From assembly GCA_025056565.1 (NCBI GenBank), contig JANWWA010000013.1, forward strand, positions 26,286 through 90,285: a stretch of DNA of 64,000 nt, in the 5' to 3' direction. The stretch comes from Chloroherpetonaceae bacterium (GTDB lineage: Bacteria; Bacteroidota; Chlorobiia; Chlorobiales; Thermochlorobacteraceae). How positions within the stretch are numbered: position 1 is the stretch's first letter; every line of letters starts with the position of its first letter. Below, piece by piece: positions 9,438 through 19,038 of the stretch. The notes under the pieces were generated by a model. It did not search any database. It saw only the letters and a list, made by a program, of their open reading frames with translations, and was not told where the DNA came from. A program made the translations under genes and the position numbers.

Positions 9438-10538
9438 ATGAGACTTGCGCTTCCTATCGGTATCATTTGCATTTTTCTCTTTGCATCATGCGGTGGCAAC
9501 CCCCAATCAGGTAGCTCAGGCGGTGCAGCAGCGACGGCTACGCAAGTCTACAGGTGGAAACTGGTCACATCGTGGGCGCCTAAGTTTCCCGTGCTGGGTG
9601 AAGGCGCAGAACGACTGGCTCAGTATATCGATAGCGCCTCTAACGGTCGCCTTAAAATTCAAGTCTATGGTGCAGGAGAGTTGGTGCCCGGCTTAGAAGT
9701 CTTCAATGCAGTCAGTCAAGGCACAGCCGAGATGGGACACAGTGCGGCATATTATTGGGTTGGCAAAGTGCCAGCTGCACCACTCTTTGCGTCTATCCCC
9801 TTCGGTCTCAATGCACAGCAGTTTAATGCATGGTACTACTGGGGCGGCGGCAAAGAACTCTGGGAGGAAGCATATGCGCCGCACGGGGTCATACCGTTTC
9901 TCTGTGGCAATACAGGGGTGCAAATGGCTGGCTGGTTCAATAAAGAAATTAAGTCTGTAGCTGACCTCAAGGGGCTTAAAATGCGCATTCCCGGTTGGGG
10001 TGGCAAAGTTATTGCCAAAGCTGGCGGCTCATCAGTTACTTTGGCAGCGAATGAAATCTACACCAGCTTAGAACGTGGCGTAGTTGATGCTGCAGAGTGG
10101 ATCGGCCCCTATCACGATTACAAGCTGGGGCTTCACAAAGCCGCAAAGTATTACTATTATCCCGGCTGGCATGAACCTGGCACAGCCTTCGAGCTAATTG
10201 TCAACAAAAAAGCGTTTGATGCCTTGCCCGCCGACCTTAAGCAAATTATTCGTGATGCTGCAGCTCACAGCAACATCAGCATTCTCTCTGAATTTGAAGC
10301 GAAGAATAATCTTTACCTGCAAAAACTTATCAGTGAAGAAAAGGTGCAACTGAGAGAGTTGCCAAAAGAGGTGTTGCAGGAGCTTAAGCGCTTAGCCAAA
10401 GAAGTTGCCGAAGAAGAGACTGCCAAAGATCCGCTGGCAAAGCGCGCCTACGAAAGTATGATGGCATTCAAGAAAAACATCTTGGAGTGGAACAAAAAAT
10501 CTGAAGATGCTATTCGTCCATACTTAGACTTGCCATAA
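9438..10538 (+). CDS. TRAP transporter substrate-binding lipoprotein (TakP-like)
   Basis: Extracytoplasmic binding protein of a TRAP transporter (366 aa). The start at 9438, preceded by TGGAGC, gives a lipoprotein signal (MRLALPIGIICIFLFASC, Cys18). The mature protein is a DctP-family fold: KLVTSWAPKFPVLGEGAERL, MGHSAAYYWVGKVPA, LKGLKMRIPGWGGKVIAKAG, and TSLERGVVDAAEWIGPYHD. The last block closely resembles the metal- and 2-oxoacid-binding segment of TakP from Rhodobacter, so pyruvate or other 2-oxoacids are the likely ligands; this is inference. The frame extends upstream to 9339, giving a non-lipoprotein N-terminus that I consider less likely. It heads the operon with the DctQ and DctM genes. 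Confidence 0.92.
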   Translation: MRLALPIGIICIFLFASCGGNPQSGSSGGAAATATQVYRWKLVTSWAPKFPVLGEGAERLAQYIDSASNGRLKIQVYGAGELVPGLEVFNAVSQGTAEMGHSAAYYWVGKVPAAPLFASIPFGLNAQQFNAWYYWGGGKELWEEAYAPHGVIPFLCGNTGVQMAGWFNKEIKSVADLKGLKMRIPGWGGKVIAKAGGSSVTLAANEIYTSLERGVVDAAEWIGPYHDYKLGLHKAAKYYYYPGWHEPGTAFELIVNKKAFDALPADLKQIIRDAAAHSNISILSEFEAKNNLYLQKLISEEKVQLRELPKEVLQELKRLAKEVAEEETAKDPLAKRAYESMMAFKKNILEWNKKSEDAIRPYLDLP

Positions 10539-10586
10539 CGGTTCTTCCACTGCATACTTTACAGCCAACGCGTTTTCACCAAAACA

Positions 10587-11102
10587 GTGATGAAGGCTTA
10601 CATCCGATTCGTTAGCGCAATCAATGACGCAATTGGCAAAGCCGCAGCACTTCTCAACCTTGCTATCGTGGCACTGGTCTCCATTGATGTAGTGGTGCGG
10701 TATTTCTTCAAGCAAACCAGTGCCTTTTTCTATGAAATGGAGTGGCATCTTTTCTCCTTGCTTTTTCTTCTCTCGGCAGGTTGGACGCTGCGCCACGATC
10801 GACATGTGCGGGTTGATATTTTCTACGCAAAACTTTCAGACCAGCGAAAGGCACTTGTTAATCTTCTTGGCACACTCATTTTCCTTTTGCCTTTCTGCAT
10901 CGTGATTATTGCGACTGGCGTGCCCTACACCCTCAATGCCTTCGTCTCGAATGAAGCGTCTCCTGACTCAGGGGGCCTGCCATTTCGCTGGATTATTAAA
11001 TCGTCTATCGTCGTTGGAACGGGTTTGCTTTTATTGCAAGGCATTGGGCTGCTCTTGGAAAGCCTCTCTATGCTGAGACAAACAAAGGAGAATTCTAACT
11101 AA
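10587..11102 (+). CDS. TRAP transporter small permease (DctQ)
   Basis: The small four-helix membrane subunit of the TRAP transporter (171 aa). Four hydrophobic segments are visible: around AAALLNLAIVALVSIDVVV, FSLLFLLSAGWTL, LLGTLIFLLPFCIVIIATGV and SSIVVGTGLLLLQGIGLLL. The ETEWHLF-like segment (YEMEWHLFSLLFL) and LRHDRHVRVDIFY are characteristic of DctQ. Translation could begin at GTG 10587 or at the next codon, ATG 10590. The stop overlaps the start of the DctM gene (TAATG), indicating translational coupling. Confidence 0.93.
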   Translation: MMKAYIRFVSAINDAIGKAAALLNLAIVALVSIDVVVRYFFKQTSAFFYEMEWHLFSLLFLLSAGWTLRHDRHVRVDIFYAKLSDQRKALVNLLGTLIFLLPFCIVIIATGVPYTLNAFVSNEASPDSGGLPFRWIIKSSIVVGTGLLLLQGIGLLLESLSMLRQTKENSN

Positions 11103-12433
11103 TGTCAAGCGAGCTACTCACACTGCTACTGTTTCTCCTGCTTTTTGCGGGTCTGCTTTTGGGTTTTCCTGTTGCTTTTACGCTGGGCGGGCTATCGGTG
11201 ATATTCGGGCTGTTTGCATTTGGCTTTGACTTTTTCAACCTCCTGCCGCTGCGGATTTACGGGATTATGAACAACTATGTGCTCATTGCCGTGCCACTTT
11301 TCGTCTTTATGGGCAGTATGCTGGAAAAATCTGGCATTGCAGAGCGACTGCTCGACACGATGGCGCTTATAATGGGTCGACTACGCGGCGGCTTGGCGCT
11401 GTCGGTGGTGATTGTTGGCGCAATGTTGGGCGCAACCACAGGGGTTGTCGGCGCAACGGTTACGACAATGGGGCTACTTAGTCTGCCAACCATGCTCAGG
11501 CGAGGATTCAGCAAGAGCTTGGCTACTGGCACAATTGCTGCAGCTGGCACACTGGGACAGTTGGTGCCACCCAGCGTGGTCATGGTCTTGCTTGGGAGCG
11601 TGATGAATGTCTCTGTTGGCGACCTTTTTGCAGCTGCCTTGATTCCAAGCGGGTTGCTGGTCGGCGGGTATCTGCTGTACATTATCTTTCTTGCCTATCT
11701 CAGGCCCCAAGAAGCACCCTCGGTTGATGCCGCAGAACTTAAAGAGTTTTGGAGTGAGGGTATTGTGCGGCGCATTGTGCGTGCGCTTGTGCTGCCTTTT
11801 CTTTTGGTATTAGCGGTGCTTGGCTCAATCTATGCAGGGATTGCGACCCCGACTGAAGCAGCAGCCGTTGGCGCAGCCGTCTCTATGGTGCTTACCGCAA
11901 TTGAAGGCAAACTCAATTGGCAAGTCGTGTTGGAAACTTGCAAGCAGACCACTTTTTTGACCTCAATGGTCTTCATCATCTTGGTCGGTGCCACTGCATT
12001 TGGGCTTGTGTTTCGCGGCATCGGAGGTGATTCAGTGATGGTCAGCCTCATTGAAAGGTCAAACCTTAGCCCAATGCTCTTCCTTGCCCTTGTGTTAGCG
12101 GGAATCTTTCTGGCTGGCTGCTTCATTGACTTTATTGAAATCATCTTCATTTTCGTGCCTGTCATCACACCGCTGCTGGTCAAGTATGAAATGAACCTTG
12201 TTTGGGTTGCCATTCTCATCACGGTGATGCTGCAGACATCGTTCCTGACACCCCCGTTTGGCTTTACGCTCTTCTACCTTAAAGGCGTAGCGCCAGCCAG
12301 TGTGCAAACTGCCGATATCTATCGCGGCGTTGTGCCTTTCATCATTATTCAAATCATCGTAGTCGCTGTGATTCTTGCTGTGCCAGAGCTGGGCTCATTT
12401 GTGCCCAAATCTACGCGGGCTGCTCTGCCTTGA
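11102..12433 (+). CDS. TRAP transporter large permease (DctM)
   Basis: The large permease subunit (443 aa, about 12 membrane helices) that carries the sodium-coupled transport path. Typical DctM blocks are LLLGFPVAFTLGG, VPLFVFMGSMLEKSGIAERL, GATTGVVGATVTTMGLLSLP, LGQLVPPSVVMVLLG, YAGIATPTEAAAVGA, FIDFIEIIFIFVPVITPLL and LQTSFLTPPFGFTLFYLKGVAP. It overlaps DctQ by one base and stops four bases before the convergent rnc gene. The three genes make a complete transporter. Confidence 0.96.
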   Translation: MSSELLTLLLFLLLFAGLLLGFPVAFTLGGLSVIFGLFAFGFDFFNLLPLRIYGIMNNYVLIAVPLFVFMGSMLEKSGIAERLLDTMALIMGRLRGGLALSVVIVGAMLGATTGVVGATVTTMGLLSLPTMLRRGFSKSLATGTIAAAGTLGQLVPPSVVMVLLGSVMNVSVGDLFAAALIPSGLLVGGYLLYIIFLAYLRPQEAPSVDAAELKEFWSEGIVRRIVRALVLPFLLVLAVLGSIYAGIATPTEAAAVGAAVSMVLTAIEGKLNWQVVLETCKQTTFLTSMVFIILVGATAFGLVFRGIGGDSVMVSLIERSNLSPMLFLALVLAGIFLAGCFIDFIEIIFIFVPVITPLLVKYEMNLVWVAILITVMLQTSFLTPPFGFTLFYLKGVAPASVQTADIYRGVVPFIIIQIIVVAVILAVPELGSFVPKSTRAALP

Positions 12434-12436
12434 TAC

Positions 12437-13249
12437 CTACCGCTCCAGAGAAACTGAGTGGGTTTCTGCTTGCAAATTGAGCTTACAGGCTGCCTCCTTT
12501 GCTGCACGCTGTTCTGCTTCTTTCTTGCTTTTACCTGTGCCTTGTCCCAAAATCTCCTCACCGAGTTTAACTGCTACGGTGAAAGTCTTGTTGTGTGAAG
12601 GACCATCTTCACTCATCACGACATAGACTGGCAACGGCAGCCGCTGTGCTTGCGCATACTCCAAAAGCACGCTTTTGTAGTTCTGCTCTTTGCGAAGCAG
12701 TTCGTCAAAGTTGGTTTTGTCAAGAATGTGAGTGCGCAAGAAGGCTTGTGCCCGCTCATAGCCTCCGTCAAGGTATATTGCTCCAATCAGGGCTTCAAAG
12801 GCATCGGATAGTGCCGTGTCGCTCTCCCGAACCTTCATCATTTCAGCCGATTCGCTGATAATTAGCAGAGCACCTAAAGAGAGGGCACGCGCATAGCTTG
12901 CCAGCGTTTTGGCATTTACGACCAGCGAGCGCAGCTTGGTGAGCTTCCCCTCGTCGAGGTCTGGGTAAGCATTGTAGAGGTATTCTGCTGCCACTAAATC
13001 GAGCACCGCATCACCCAAAAACTCCAGCCGCTCATTAGACACAAAGGTTGTGCGGTCTGAAAAGTCAATTGCGGAGCGGTGTGTCAGTGCTACCTTAAAC
13101 AAATTGAGATTTTTAATCGGATACTGCGTGAGGGCTTCAAGGCGAGGGCGCAGTGCAGCTAATTCTGGGTCATCGGTTGGAGTGGAAGCAGCGGGTGGAG
13201 CAGGTGGCTTATGCGCAAAAAGCTTTTCGAGAAATTTCCATCGCCACAT
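12437..13249 (-). CDS. rnc: Ribonuclease III
   Basis: RNase III (270 aa) cleaves double-stranded RNA in rRNA and mRNA processing. The catalytic signature NERLEFLGDAVLDL is intact, with the second acidic cluster SDAFEALIGAIYLDGG, followed by a C-terminal dsRNA-binding domain (YKSVLLEYAQAQRLPLPVY to GQGTGKSKKEAEQRAAKEA). The N-terminus has about 45 extra residues with a Pro/Ala-rich linker. It is the last gene of the lipid-biosynthesis operon, 98 bases after fabF, an arrangement shared with other Chlorobi and many bacteria. Confidence 0.95.
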   Translation of the reverse strand: MWRWKFLEKLFAHKPPAPPAASTPTDDPELAALRPRLEALTQYPIKNLNLFKVALTHRSAIDFSDRTTFVSNERLEFLGDAVLDLVAAEYLYNAYPDLDEGKLTKLRSLVVNAKTLASYARALSLGALLIISESAEMMKVRESDTALSDAFEALIGAIYLDGGYERAQAFLRTHILDKTNFDELLRKEQNYKSVLLEYAQAQRLPLPVYVVMSEDGPSHNKTFTVAVKLGEEILGQGTGKSKKEAEQRAAKEAACKLNLQAETHSVSLER

Positions 13250-13347
13250 CGTGCACCAGAGCGGTTTTTTGGTTCACATCAATTTTCTCTCCTTTGCTGA
13301 CAAAAGGCGGCGTGTAAGCCAAACTGATAGAAAACTGCAGGAAAATA

Positions 13348-14601
13348 CTACTTTCCTGTGAATTTCTTAAAGATGACCGTGCAGTTATGACCACCGAATC
13401 CAAAGCCGTTGTTGAGCACGTAGTTAATCTCACGTGGTTTCGGTTTGTTTGGCGTTACATCGACATCGACAGCTGGGTCTAAGTTGAAAATATTGATGGT
13501 AGGTGGCACGCACTGGTGCTGCAGTGCCAAGATGCATGCCACTGACTCTACGGCGCCAGCTGCACCCAAGAGATGGCCAATCATTGATTTGGTAGAGCTA
13601 ATGCTCACACCACGGATATCCTCGCCGAAGAGTTTTTTTATAGCTAAAAGTTCAGCTACATCACCCAGTGGCGTGGAAGTGCCGTGCGTGTTGATGTATT
13701 CAATCTGCGCTGGTTGGATACCCGCATCTTCCAGTGCACGCTGCATTGAGAGCATTGCGCCTGTGCCCTCAGGATGTGGTGCGGTAAGATGATACGCATC
13801 GGCACTCATTCCAACACCTGCCAGCTCGGCGTAGATGTGTGCTCCACGCTTCTCTGCCAGCTCCCAAGCCTCCAAGACTAATGCCGCTGCCCCCTCACCC
13901 ATTACAAATCCATCACGATCTCGGTCATATGGACGCGACGCATGTTCAGGGTCGTCGTTGCGGGTCGAGAGTGCTCGTGCTGCGTTAAAGCCTGCAACAG
14001 CTAATGGTGTGATGACGGCTTCAGCACCACCACAAATCATCATATCCGCATAGCCCATTTGAATGAGCATATAGGCATCTATGATGGCATTGAGCGAGGT
14101 TGCGCATGCCGAGACCGTCGCATAGTTTGGGCCTTGTAGCTTATGCCGAATGGAGATATGCCCTGCCGCAATGTCGGGAATCATCATCGGGATGAAGAAT
14201 GGACTAATGCGGCTGGCCCCCCCTTGAAGAAAGGTGCGAAACTGCTGGTCGTAGGTAATCATACCGCCGATACCAGTGCCGAATACTACCCCTACGCGTG
14301 TGCGGTCAATGTTTAAGCTCTCGAATCGGATGTCAGCCAGCGCCATCTCTGCTGCAGAGACCCCCATTTGGCAATAGCGATCCATTCTTAGCACGGTCTT
14401 GCGGTCAAGGTATGTGTGTGGGTCAAAACCCTTGACTTCGCAAGCAAATTTGGTCTCAGTCTGAGACGCATCATACTGCGTGATAGGGCCGGCGCCACTT
14501 TTACCAGCCATCATTGCGTCCCAGAATTCCTGCAGGCCGATTCCAATAGGCGTAATGACACCGATACCCGTAACTGCAATTCGTCGGCGGTTGGGTTTCA
14601 T
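13348..14601 (-). CDS. fabF: 3-oxoacyl-[acyl-carrier-protein] synthase II
   Basis: KAS II (417 aa) elongates acyl-ACP with malonyl-ACP in fatty acid synthesis. The catalytic triad is visible: Cys in [13 protein letters not shown], His in [13 protein letters not shown], and His in [16 protein letters not shown]. The end carries the usual [14 protein letters not shown] block. It lies between acpP and rnc. The 101-base gap to acpP holds no gene. Confidence 0.97.
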   Translation of the reverse strand: MKPNRRRIAVTGIGVITPIGIGLQEFWDAMMAGKSGAGPITQYDASQTETKFACEVKGFDPHTYLDRKTVLRMDRYCQMGVSAAEMALADIRFESLNIDRTRVGVVFGTGIGGMITYDQQFRTFLQGGASRISPFFIPMMIPDIAAGHISIRHKLQGPNYATVSACATSLNAIIDAYMLIQMGYADMMICGGAEAVITPLAVAGFNAARALSTRNDDPEHASRPYDRDRDGFVMGEGAAALVLEAWELAEKRGAHIYAELAGVGMSADAYHLTAPHPEGTGAMLSMQRALEDAGIQPAQIEYINTHGTSTPLGDVAELLAIKKLFGEDIRGVSISSTKSMIGHLLGAAGAVESVACILALQHQCVPPTINIFNLDPAVDVDVTPNKPKPREINYVLNNGFGFGGHNCTVIFKKFTGK

Positions 14602-14702
14602 ACTGAGTTAAAGTTTAGCCCAACTTTGCACTGAGTGAGAAGATTGCTCTGCCAAAGTTGGGCTGGTATGACGTGAATTTTTTTGATGTGTCAGCCGTTC
14701 CG

Positions 14703-14945
14703 CTACTTTTTCTTCTGCATAATGTAGTCAATCGCATTCTTGACAGTCGAGATATTCTGGGCATCTTCGTCTGGAATCTGAATGCCGAATTGGTTTTCAA
14801 ACTCCATAACCAGCTCGACATTATCCAGCGAGTCGGCGCCCAGGTCGTCTGTAAACTTAGCATCGTCTCGAATCTGGTCACGGCTGACGCCCATTTTTGA
14901 CACGATGATGTTATAGACTTTCTCTCTTACTTCATCGACGGTCAT
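14703..14945 (-). CDS. acpP: Acyl carrier protein
   Basis: ACP (80 aa) carries growing acyl chains on a 4'-phosphopantetheine arm. The attachment serine is Ser39 in [18 protein letters not shown]. The protein is acidic, four-helical and of usual length, ending in a lysine-rich IMQKKK. The frame is open to 15086, but the ATG at 14945 is preceded by a good Shine-Dalgarno (CGGAGG, about six bases away) and gives the standard N-terminus, so I use it. It is 115 bases downstream of fabG. Confidence 0.97.
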   Translation of the reverse strand: MTVDEVREKVYNIIVSKMGVSRDQIRDDAKFTDDLGADSLDNVELVMEFENQFGIQIPDEDAQNISTVKNAIDYIMQKKK

Positions 14946-15060
14946 TTGTGCCTCCGAAAAAAGGGTTGATTGAGAAAATTGATGAACAGTTTTTGAAAAA
15001 CGCTCTTTTGTCGCAAAATAAACGGGGCGAATATACAACTCGACCGCGCCTCTGACAAAC

Positions 15061-15810
15061 TCACATTGCCAGTCCTCCATCGACACGCAGCGTCTCCCCA
15101 GTAATGTAACTTGCTAGTGGGCTGCAGAGAAACAGCACCACATCGGCTACTTCTTTTGCAGACCCTGTGCGCTTCATTGGAATTGCCGCCTCCATGCTTT
15201 TGCGCTGCTCTTCAGAGAGTGCACCTGTCATTTCAGTGTCAATGAATCCGGGCGCTACGGCATTTACCAACACATTACGCGATGCAATTTCCTTAGCGAC
15301 CGCTTTCGTAAAGCCGATAATTCCTGCCTTCGATGCAGCATAATTGGCTTGTCCTGCATTGCCCGTTAGCCCCACAACCGATGTGATGCTCACAATGCGC
15401 CCACTGCGTTGCGCTAGCATGGGTCTGAGAGCAGCCTTTGTGTAGTTAAAGACGCTTTTAAGGTTACTTGCAATCACCTCGTCCCATTGTGTCTCGCTCA
15501 TTCGCATCAGGAGCGTATCTCGTGTGATACCTGCATTATTGACCAGAATATGCAAGCCGCCTAAGGTTTGCTGGGTTTGCAAGACTGCCTCCTCTGCCGC
15601 TTGATAACTTTCTGCACTGGCTTGAATTGCAAGGGCTGGGCGCCCCATCTCCATCAGTTCAGCCTTGAGCGATTCGGCTTTATCGACCGACGACTTGTAG
15701 GTAAAAGCGATAGCTGCGCCTGCCTCAGCAAGGCGCAGGCAAATTGCCCTGCCGATACCGCGTGTGCCGCCCGTAACCAGTGCAACTTGCCCGCTTAGTG
15801 AAATTTCCAT
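15061..15810 (-). CDS. fabG: 3-oxoacyl-[acyl-carrier-protein] reductase
   Basis: NADPH-dependent short-chain reductase (249 aa) of fatty acid elongation. It has the TGGTRGIG cofactor loop at 13-20, NNAG near 91, the catalytic Ser144, Tyr157 and Lys161 (YAASK), and the C-terminal [12 protein letters not shown] block. It lies 11 bases after fabD and is followed by acpP, as in most bacteria. Confidence 0.96.
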   Translation of the reverse strand: MEISLSGQVALVTGGTRGIGRAICLRLAEAGAAIAFTYKSSVDKAESLKAELMEMGRPALAIQASAESYQAAEEAVLQTQQTLGGLHILVNNAGITRDTLLMRMSETQWDEVIASNLKSVFNYTKAALRPMLAQRSGRIVSITSVVGLTGNAGQANYAASKAGIIGFTKAVAKEIASRNVLVNAVAPGFIDTEMTGALSEEQRKSMEAAIPMKRTGSAKEVADVVLFLCSPLASYITGETLRVDGGLAM

Positions 15811-15821
15811 TGCCCGAAGTG

Positions 15822-16763
15822 TTATGCCGCTCGCTCCACACCAGAGAGCTCGCAGAGCTTTTCAACATCTTGCAGCGTGTCAATACCATAGACACTCACT
15901 GCGGGTTCAATGCGTTTAATTAGACCTTGCAAGACACGCTGCGGTCCGACCTCAATAAACTCGGTTACGCCGTGTGCAATCATCTCCTTGATTGATTGCT
16001 CCCAGAGCACAGAGTTGGTCAGCTGTCGAATGAGCTTTTCGCGAATTTCGTCAGCATTTGTGGTTAGCGTGGCATCGACATTCATACAAACCGGAATGCG
16101 TGCATCACGAATTTCTACCTCGTTCAGGGCGCGCGCCAATTCCTCTTTGGCTGGCTTCATTAGCGGCGAGTGAAATGCACCTGACACGCTTAGTTCTTTG
16201 GCTAATTTCGCACCGCTGGCTTTGGCAATTTGGATAGCCGCTTTGATCGCTGGCACCTCACCCGAAAGCACAACCTGACCGGGCGAATTAAAATTGGCTG
16301 CTTGAATGATACCGTGTGCCGAGGCTTGTTCTAGCACCGTCAGTAACTTCTTTTCTGGAAGCCCGATGACTGCTGCCATTGTCCCGGGTATGCGTTCCCC
16401 TGCTTGTTGCATCAGTTCACCGCGCTTTGCCACCAAGCGTAGCGCATCTTCAAATGACAGGGCTCCGGCATAGCAAAGTGCCGTGTATTCCCCGAGGCTA
16501 TGTCCAGCTGTCATTGCAACATCGTAGCCTTCAAGAAACCGAAAGAGCAGATAGCTGTGGAGAAAGATGGCGGGTTGCGTGTGGCGGGTTTGGCGGAGCA
16601 AACTTTCATCGCCATCGAACATAATGTCTGTGAGGGAATAGCCGAGTATCTGATTGGCTTCTTCAGCCAGCTCGGCGCACTCTGGATAGCGCTCACAGAG
16701 TGACTTTGCCATGCCCACATACTGTGAGCCTTGTCCTGGAAAAACAAGAGCAGTCATCTTCAT
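15822..16763 (-). CDS. fabD: Malonyl-CoA:ACP transacylase
   Basis: FabD (313 aa) loads malonyl groups on ACP. The nucleophile is Ser89 in [12 protein letters not shown], with the partner His in SGAFHSPLM near 198; the start has the standard [12 protein letters not shown]. Translation may begin at ATG 16763 (MKM) or two codons later. Unlike the other genes of this cluster it is preceded by a 270-base region without a clear gene, which may hold its own promoter or a structured leader. Confidence 0.95.
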   Translation of the reverse strand: MKMTALVFPGQGSQYVGMAKSLCERYPECAELAEEANQILGYSLTDIMFDGDESLLRQTRHTQPAIFLHSYLLFRFLEGYDVAMTAGHSLGEYTALCYAGALSFEDALRLVAKRGELMQQAGERIPGTMAAVIGLPEKKLLTVLEQASAHGIIQAANFNSPGQVVLSGEVPAIKAAIQIAKASGAKLAKELSVSGAFHSPLMKPAKEELARALNEVEIRDARIPVCMNVDATLTTNADEIREKLIRQLTNSVLWEQSIKEMIAHGVTEFIEVGPQRVLQGLIKRIEPAVSVYGIDTLQDVEKLCELSGVERAA

Positions 16764-17033
16764 AATTTTATTTGTTTTTAGCTAGCAGCGCAAGAGAGGT
16801 TTTGTGTTTGTTTTGGTTTGAAAAACGCTGCCAGCAGTTAAACAAAATAAAATTCATAGTGCAGTGCTCCTGCGGCGCTAAGGTTAGCGGGCAATTGCCC
16901 CACGCCTGGTCATCGTTGAGCTTCCTAACCATTCGGGACAGTTTCATTCCGTCATCCAAAGAACAGCGGGGATTTTCAAAGAACACTCTGGGAAAAGACT
17001 TATAGCAGCAAGTTTAGCAAATTGTGCGCTAAA
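16764..17033 (-). other. Leader region between fabH and fabD with inverted repeats
   Basis: These 270 bases separate two genes that are normally nearly contiguous. They hold a perfect 12-base palindrome (GGGCAATTGCCC, 16889-16900), enclosed by a 6-base inverted repeat (GGTTAG at 16882-16887 and CTAACC at 16925-16930). A weak frame of 72 codons (16768-16986, minus) ends four bases before fabD but resembles nothing I know, contains a biased mix of residues and has no ribosome-binding site. I favour an RNA leader or an operator site controlling fabD and downstream genes, but the sequence does not match a riboswitch or FapR site that I recognise. Confidence 0.35.
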
Positions 17034-18023
17034 TCACAACTGCCACCTGACATACACGCCTCCCCAAGTGTAACCCGCACCGTAGCTCACCAAAATGAGG
17101 TTCGCACCGTCTCTTAGCTTTTTCTGCTCGTCCAGCTCCGCAAGGCAGATGGGCAGTGTGCCTGCGGTTGTATTGCCGTATCGGTCAATGTTGACCATGA
17201 CTTTTTCCATTCCGATTCCCATCCGCTCCGCCGTCGCTGTGATGATGCGTAAATTGGCTTGATGCGGCACAAGATAGTCCACGTCCTCGCTACCCAAGCG
17301 GTTACGCTGCATCATCTCGACGGCAACCTCTGCCATTCCAATTACTGCCGACTTGAAGACCGTTCTGCCATCCTGCACGACGTAGTGCATTTTCTTTGCC
17401 ACTGTCTCGTGGGTTGGCGGGTTAAGGCTGCCGCCGCCAGGCATATAGAGGTGATCTTTGCCAGCGGTGCCATCGGCATAAAGCCTCGCATCCAAAATGC
17501 CGTAGCCATCTCTGGCTGGCTCAAGCAACACCCCCCCTGCACCATCGCCAAATAGAACGGCAGTGTTACGGTCGGTGTAATCCACGATTGATGACATTTT
17601 ATCGCCGCCCAAGACCAAGACCTTTTTGTGCATACCCGTTTCAATAAACTGTGCACCCACCACAAGGGCATACAGGAAGCCTGAGCATGCAGCAGAGAGG
17701 TCGAACCCCCACGCTCGTTTTGCGCCAATCATATCCTGTACAAGGCAGGCAGTAGAAGGGAAGAACATATCAGGCGAAATTGTGGCCACTACAATCAAGT
17801 CTATTTCGGCTGCATCGAGCTGGCGCTTTCTCAAAATCTCCTTTGCGGTTTCGGCGCACATAAAGGCAGTTGCTTTGGTCTTGTCCCTTAGAATGCGCCG
17901 CTCACAAATACCCGTCCGTGTGCGAATCCACTCGTCGCTGGTGTCGAGCATTTTCTCGAAATCGTGGTTTGTGAGCACATCGGGCGGCAAATACTTTGCC
18001 GTTGCAGTGATTGCAGCTTTCAT
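17034..18023 (-). CDS. fabH: 3-oxoacyl-[acyl-carrier-protein] synthase III
   Basis: KAS III (329 aa) starts fatty acid synthesis by condensing acetyl- or branched acyl-CoA with malonyl-ACP. The nucleophile is Cys113 in [13 protein letters not shown]; the catalytic His is in [11 protein letters not shown] and the Asn in [29 protein letters not shown] near the start is typical. It lies 24 bases after rpmF; plsX, which often sits between these two genes, is absent. Confidence 0.97.
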   Translation of the reverse strand: MKAAITATAKYLPPDVLTNHDFEKMLDTSDEWIRTRTGICERRILRDKTKATAFMCAETAKEILRKRQLDAAEIDLIVVATISPDMFFPSTACLVQDMIGAKRAWGFDLSAACSGFLYALVVGAQFIETGMHKKVLVLGGDKMSSIVDYTDRNTAVLFGDGAGGVLLEPARDGYGILDARLYADGTAGKDHLYMPGGGSLNPPTHETVAKKMHYVVQDGRTVFKSAVIGMAEVAVEMMQRNRLGSEDVDYLVPHQANLRIITATAERMGIGMEKVMVNIDRYGNTTAGTLPICLAELDEQKKLRDGANLILVSYGAGYTWGGVYVRWQL

Positions 18024-18047
18024 AACCTCTGGCTGCCAGTGTGCGTC

Positions 18048-18245
18048 TTACTGAGCGGCTTGTTCGTTCTTTTTGAAGAGAATGCGCCCGCGATAGTAAC
18101 CGCAGTTGTAACAAGCGCGATGCATAATGGTAGTTGCACCGCAGTTTGGGCAAGTTATCATCGTCGCAGGTTTGGTGCGTGCATTAAACTGCGCTCGGCG
18201 CTTTGCCGTGCGCGAGCTTGACATTCTGCGTTTCGGGTTTGGCAT
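18048..18245 (-). CDS. rpmF: 50S ribosomal protein L32
   Basis: Large-subunit protein L32 (65 aa). It begins [20 protein letters not shown] and carries four zinc-binding cysteines in two pairs (CPNC and CYNC), the Cys-plus form of L32. It sits between the YceD gene (37 bases) and fabH (24 bases), a conserved bacterial arrangement that couples ribosome and lipid synthesis. Confidence 0.96.
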   Translation of the reverse strand: MPNPKRRMSSSRTAKRRAQFNARTKPATMITCPNCGATTIMHRACYNCGYYRGRILFKKNEQAAQ

Positions 18246-18282
18246 AATTAGGTGGTTTTGCTCATTTCAACTTCAAAAGTTT

Positions 18283-18792
18283 CTACGAGTTAGAGCGTCT
18301 TAGCTTCTGACTTAGCTGGCTTAGTGCGCGCTGCCACTCGGTTTCCTCTGGCTCTGTCTTGGTGGTCGAATCACGAAACCATAGATGCTGGCAAGTTGGC
18401 TCGCAGACGTTTTTCATTGGCACGGCAAGCACCAGCGTGTCGCGCACATCATCAGTCAGGTCAATCTCAAAATCGTTCTTACCCAGCCAGCGCACTTCAT
18501 CTTGCTCCAGCTCTTCTGCTACACGAGTTCCACTTTGGGTGTAGAAAATGCGATACATGCCAGTGATGCGCTTCTCAATCGCTGCAAGGCAACGGTCGCA
18601 CTCAAACGTCGCAACTGTCTCCAGCTCAATTGCCACCGCCATCTCCGACAGCCCCTTTCGGAGCGTAACCCTCACCTCCACAGGGCGCGGAAACATCGTC
18701 TCACTTACCGCCACGCTTTGAAAATCTTTCGCCTGCAAGTGAAATCGATATTGATGCACCCCTTGCGTGAGATGAGACACTTTTATTTTCAC
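18283..18792 (-). CDS. YceD family protein (DUF177)
   Basis: A 169-residue YceD/DUF177 protein. In other organisms this family affects 23S rRNA accumulation and is encoded beside rpmF, as here. It has two Cys pairs (FECDRCL and VCEPTC) that are diagnostic of the family and may bind a metal, and the DVRDTLVLAVPMK segment. The frame is open upstream to 18888. I chose the GTG at 18792 because it gives the family-like start KIKVSHLTQGVHQYRF and is preceded by AAAGGCGAG; an ATG at 18813 is an alternative. It is the first gene of the rpmF-fab operon. Confidence 0.85.
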   Translation of the reverse strand: MKIKVSHLTQGVHQYRFHLQAKDFQSVAVSETMFPRPVEVRVTLRKGLSEMAVAIELETVATFECDRCLAAIEKRITGMYRIFYTQSGTRVAEELEQDEVRWLGKNDFEIDLTDDVRDTLVLAVPMKNVCEPTCQHLWFRDSTTKTEPEETEWQRALSQLSQKLRRSNS

Positions 18793-19038
18793 CAGCGACT
18801 CGCCTTTGTGCATAGCCTTATGTGCGTGGCTTATCCAACAAAAAGAGCGGCAAATATAAGCGATGAAAGAGAGAAACGAAAATTGCACTCACCTCTGCAT
18901 CGGCGAAAGCGGTTAGCACGCAGTAATTATAGAGCGCTTCACACTGGCTAGTCAGCTGAGGCTATCTTTAGCAAGCCTAATTTTTGGTGTATCTTTGAAA
19001 AATTTACCTTTTAATCTTTTCAAACACAGGCGAAAAAG

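Noticed and set aside
16768..16986. 72-codon minus-strand frame before fabD
   Set aside because: No ribosome-binding site, no known domain, and it covers the palindrome, so a leader is more likely than a gene.
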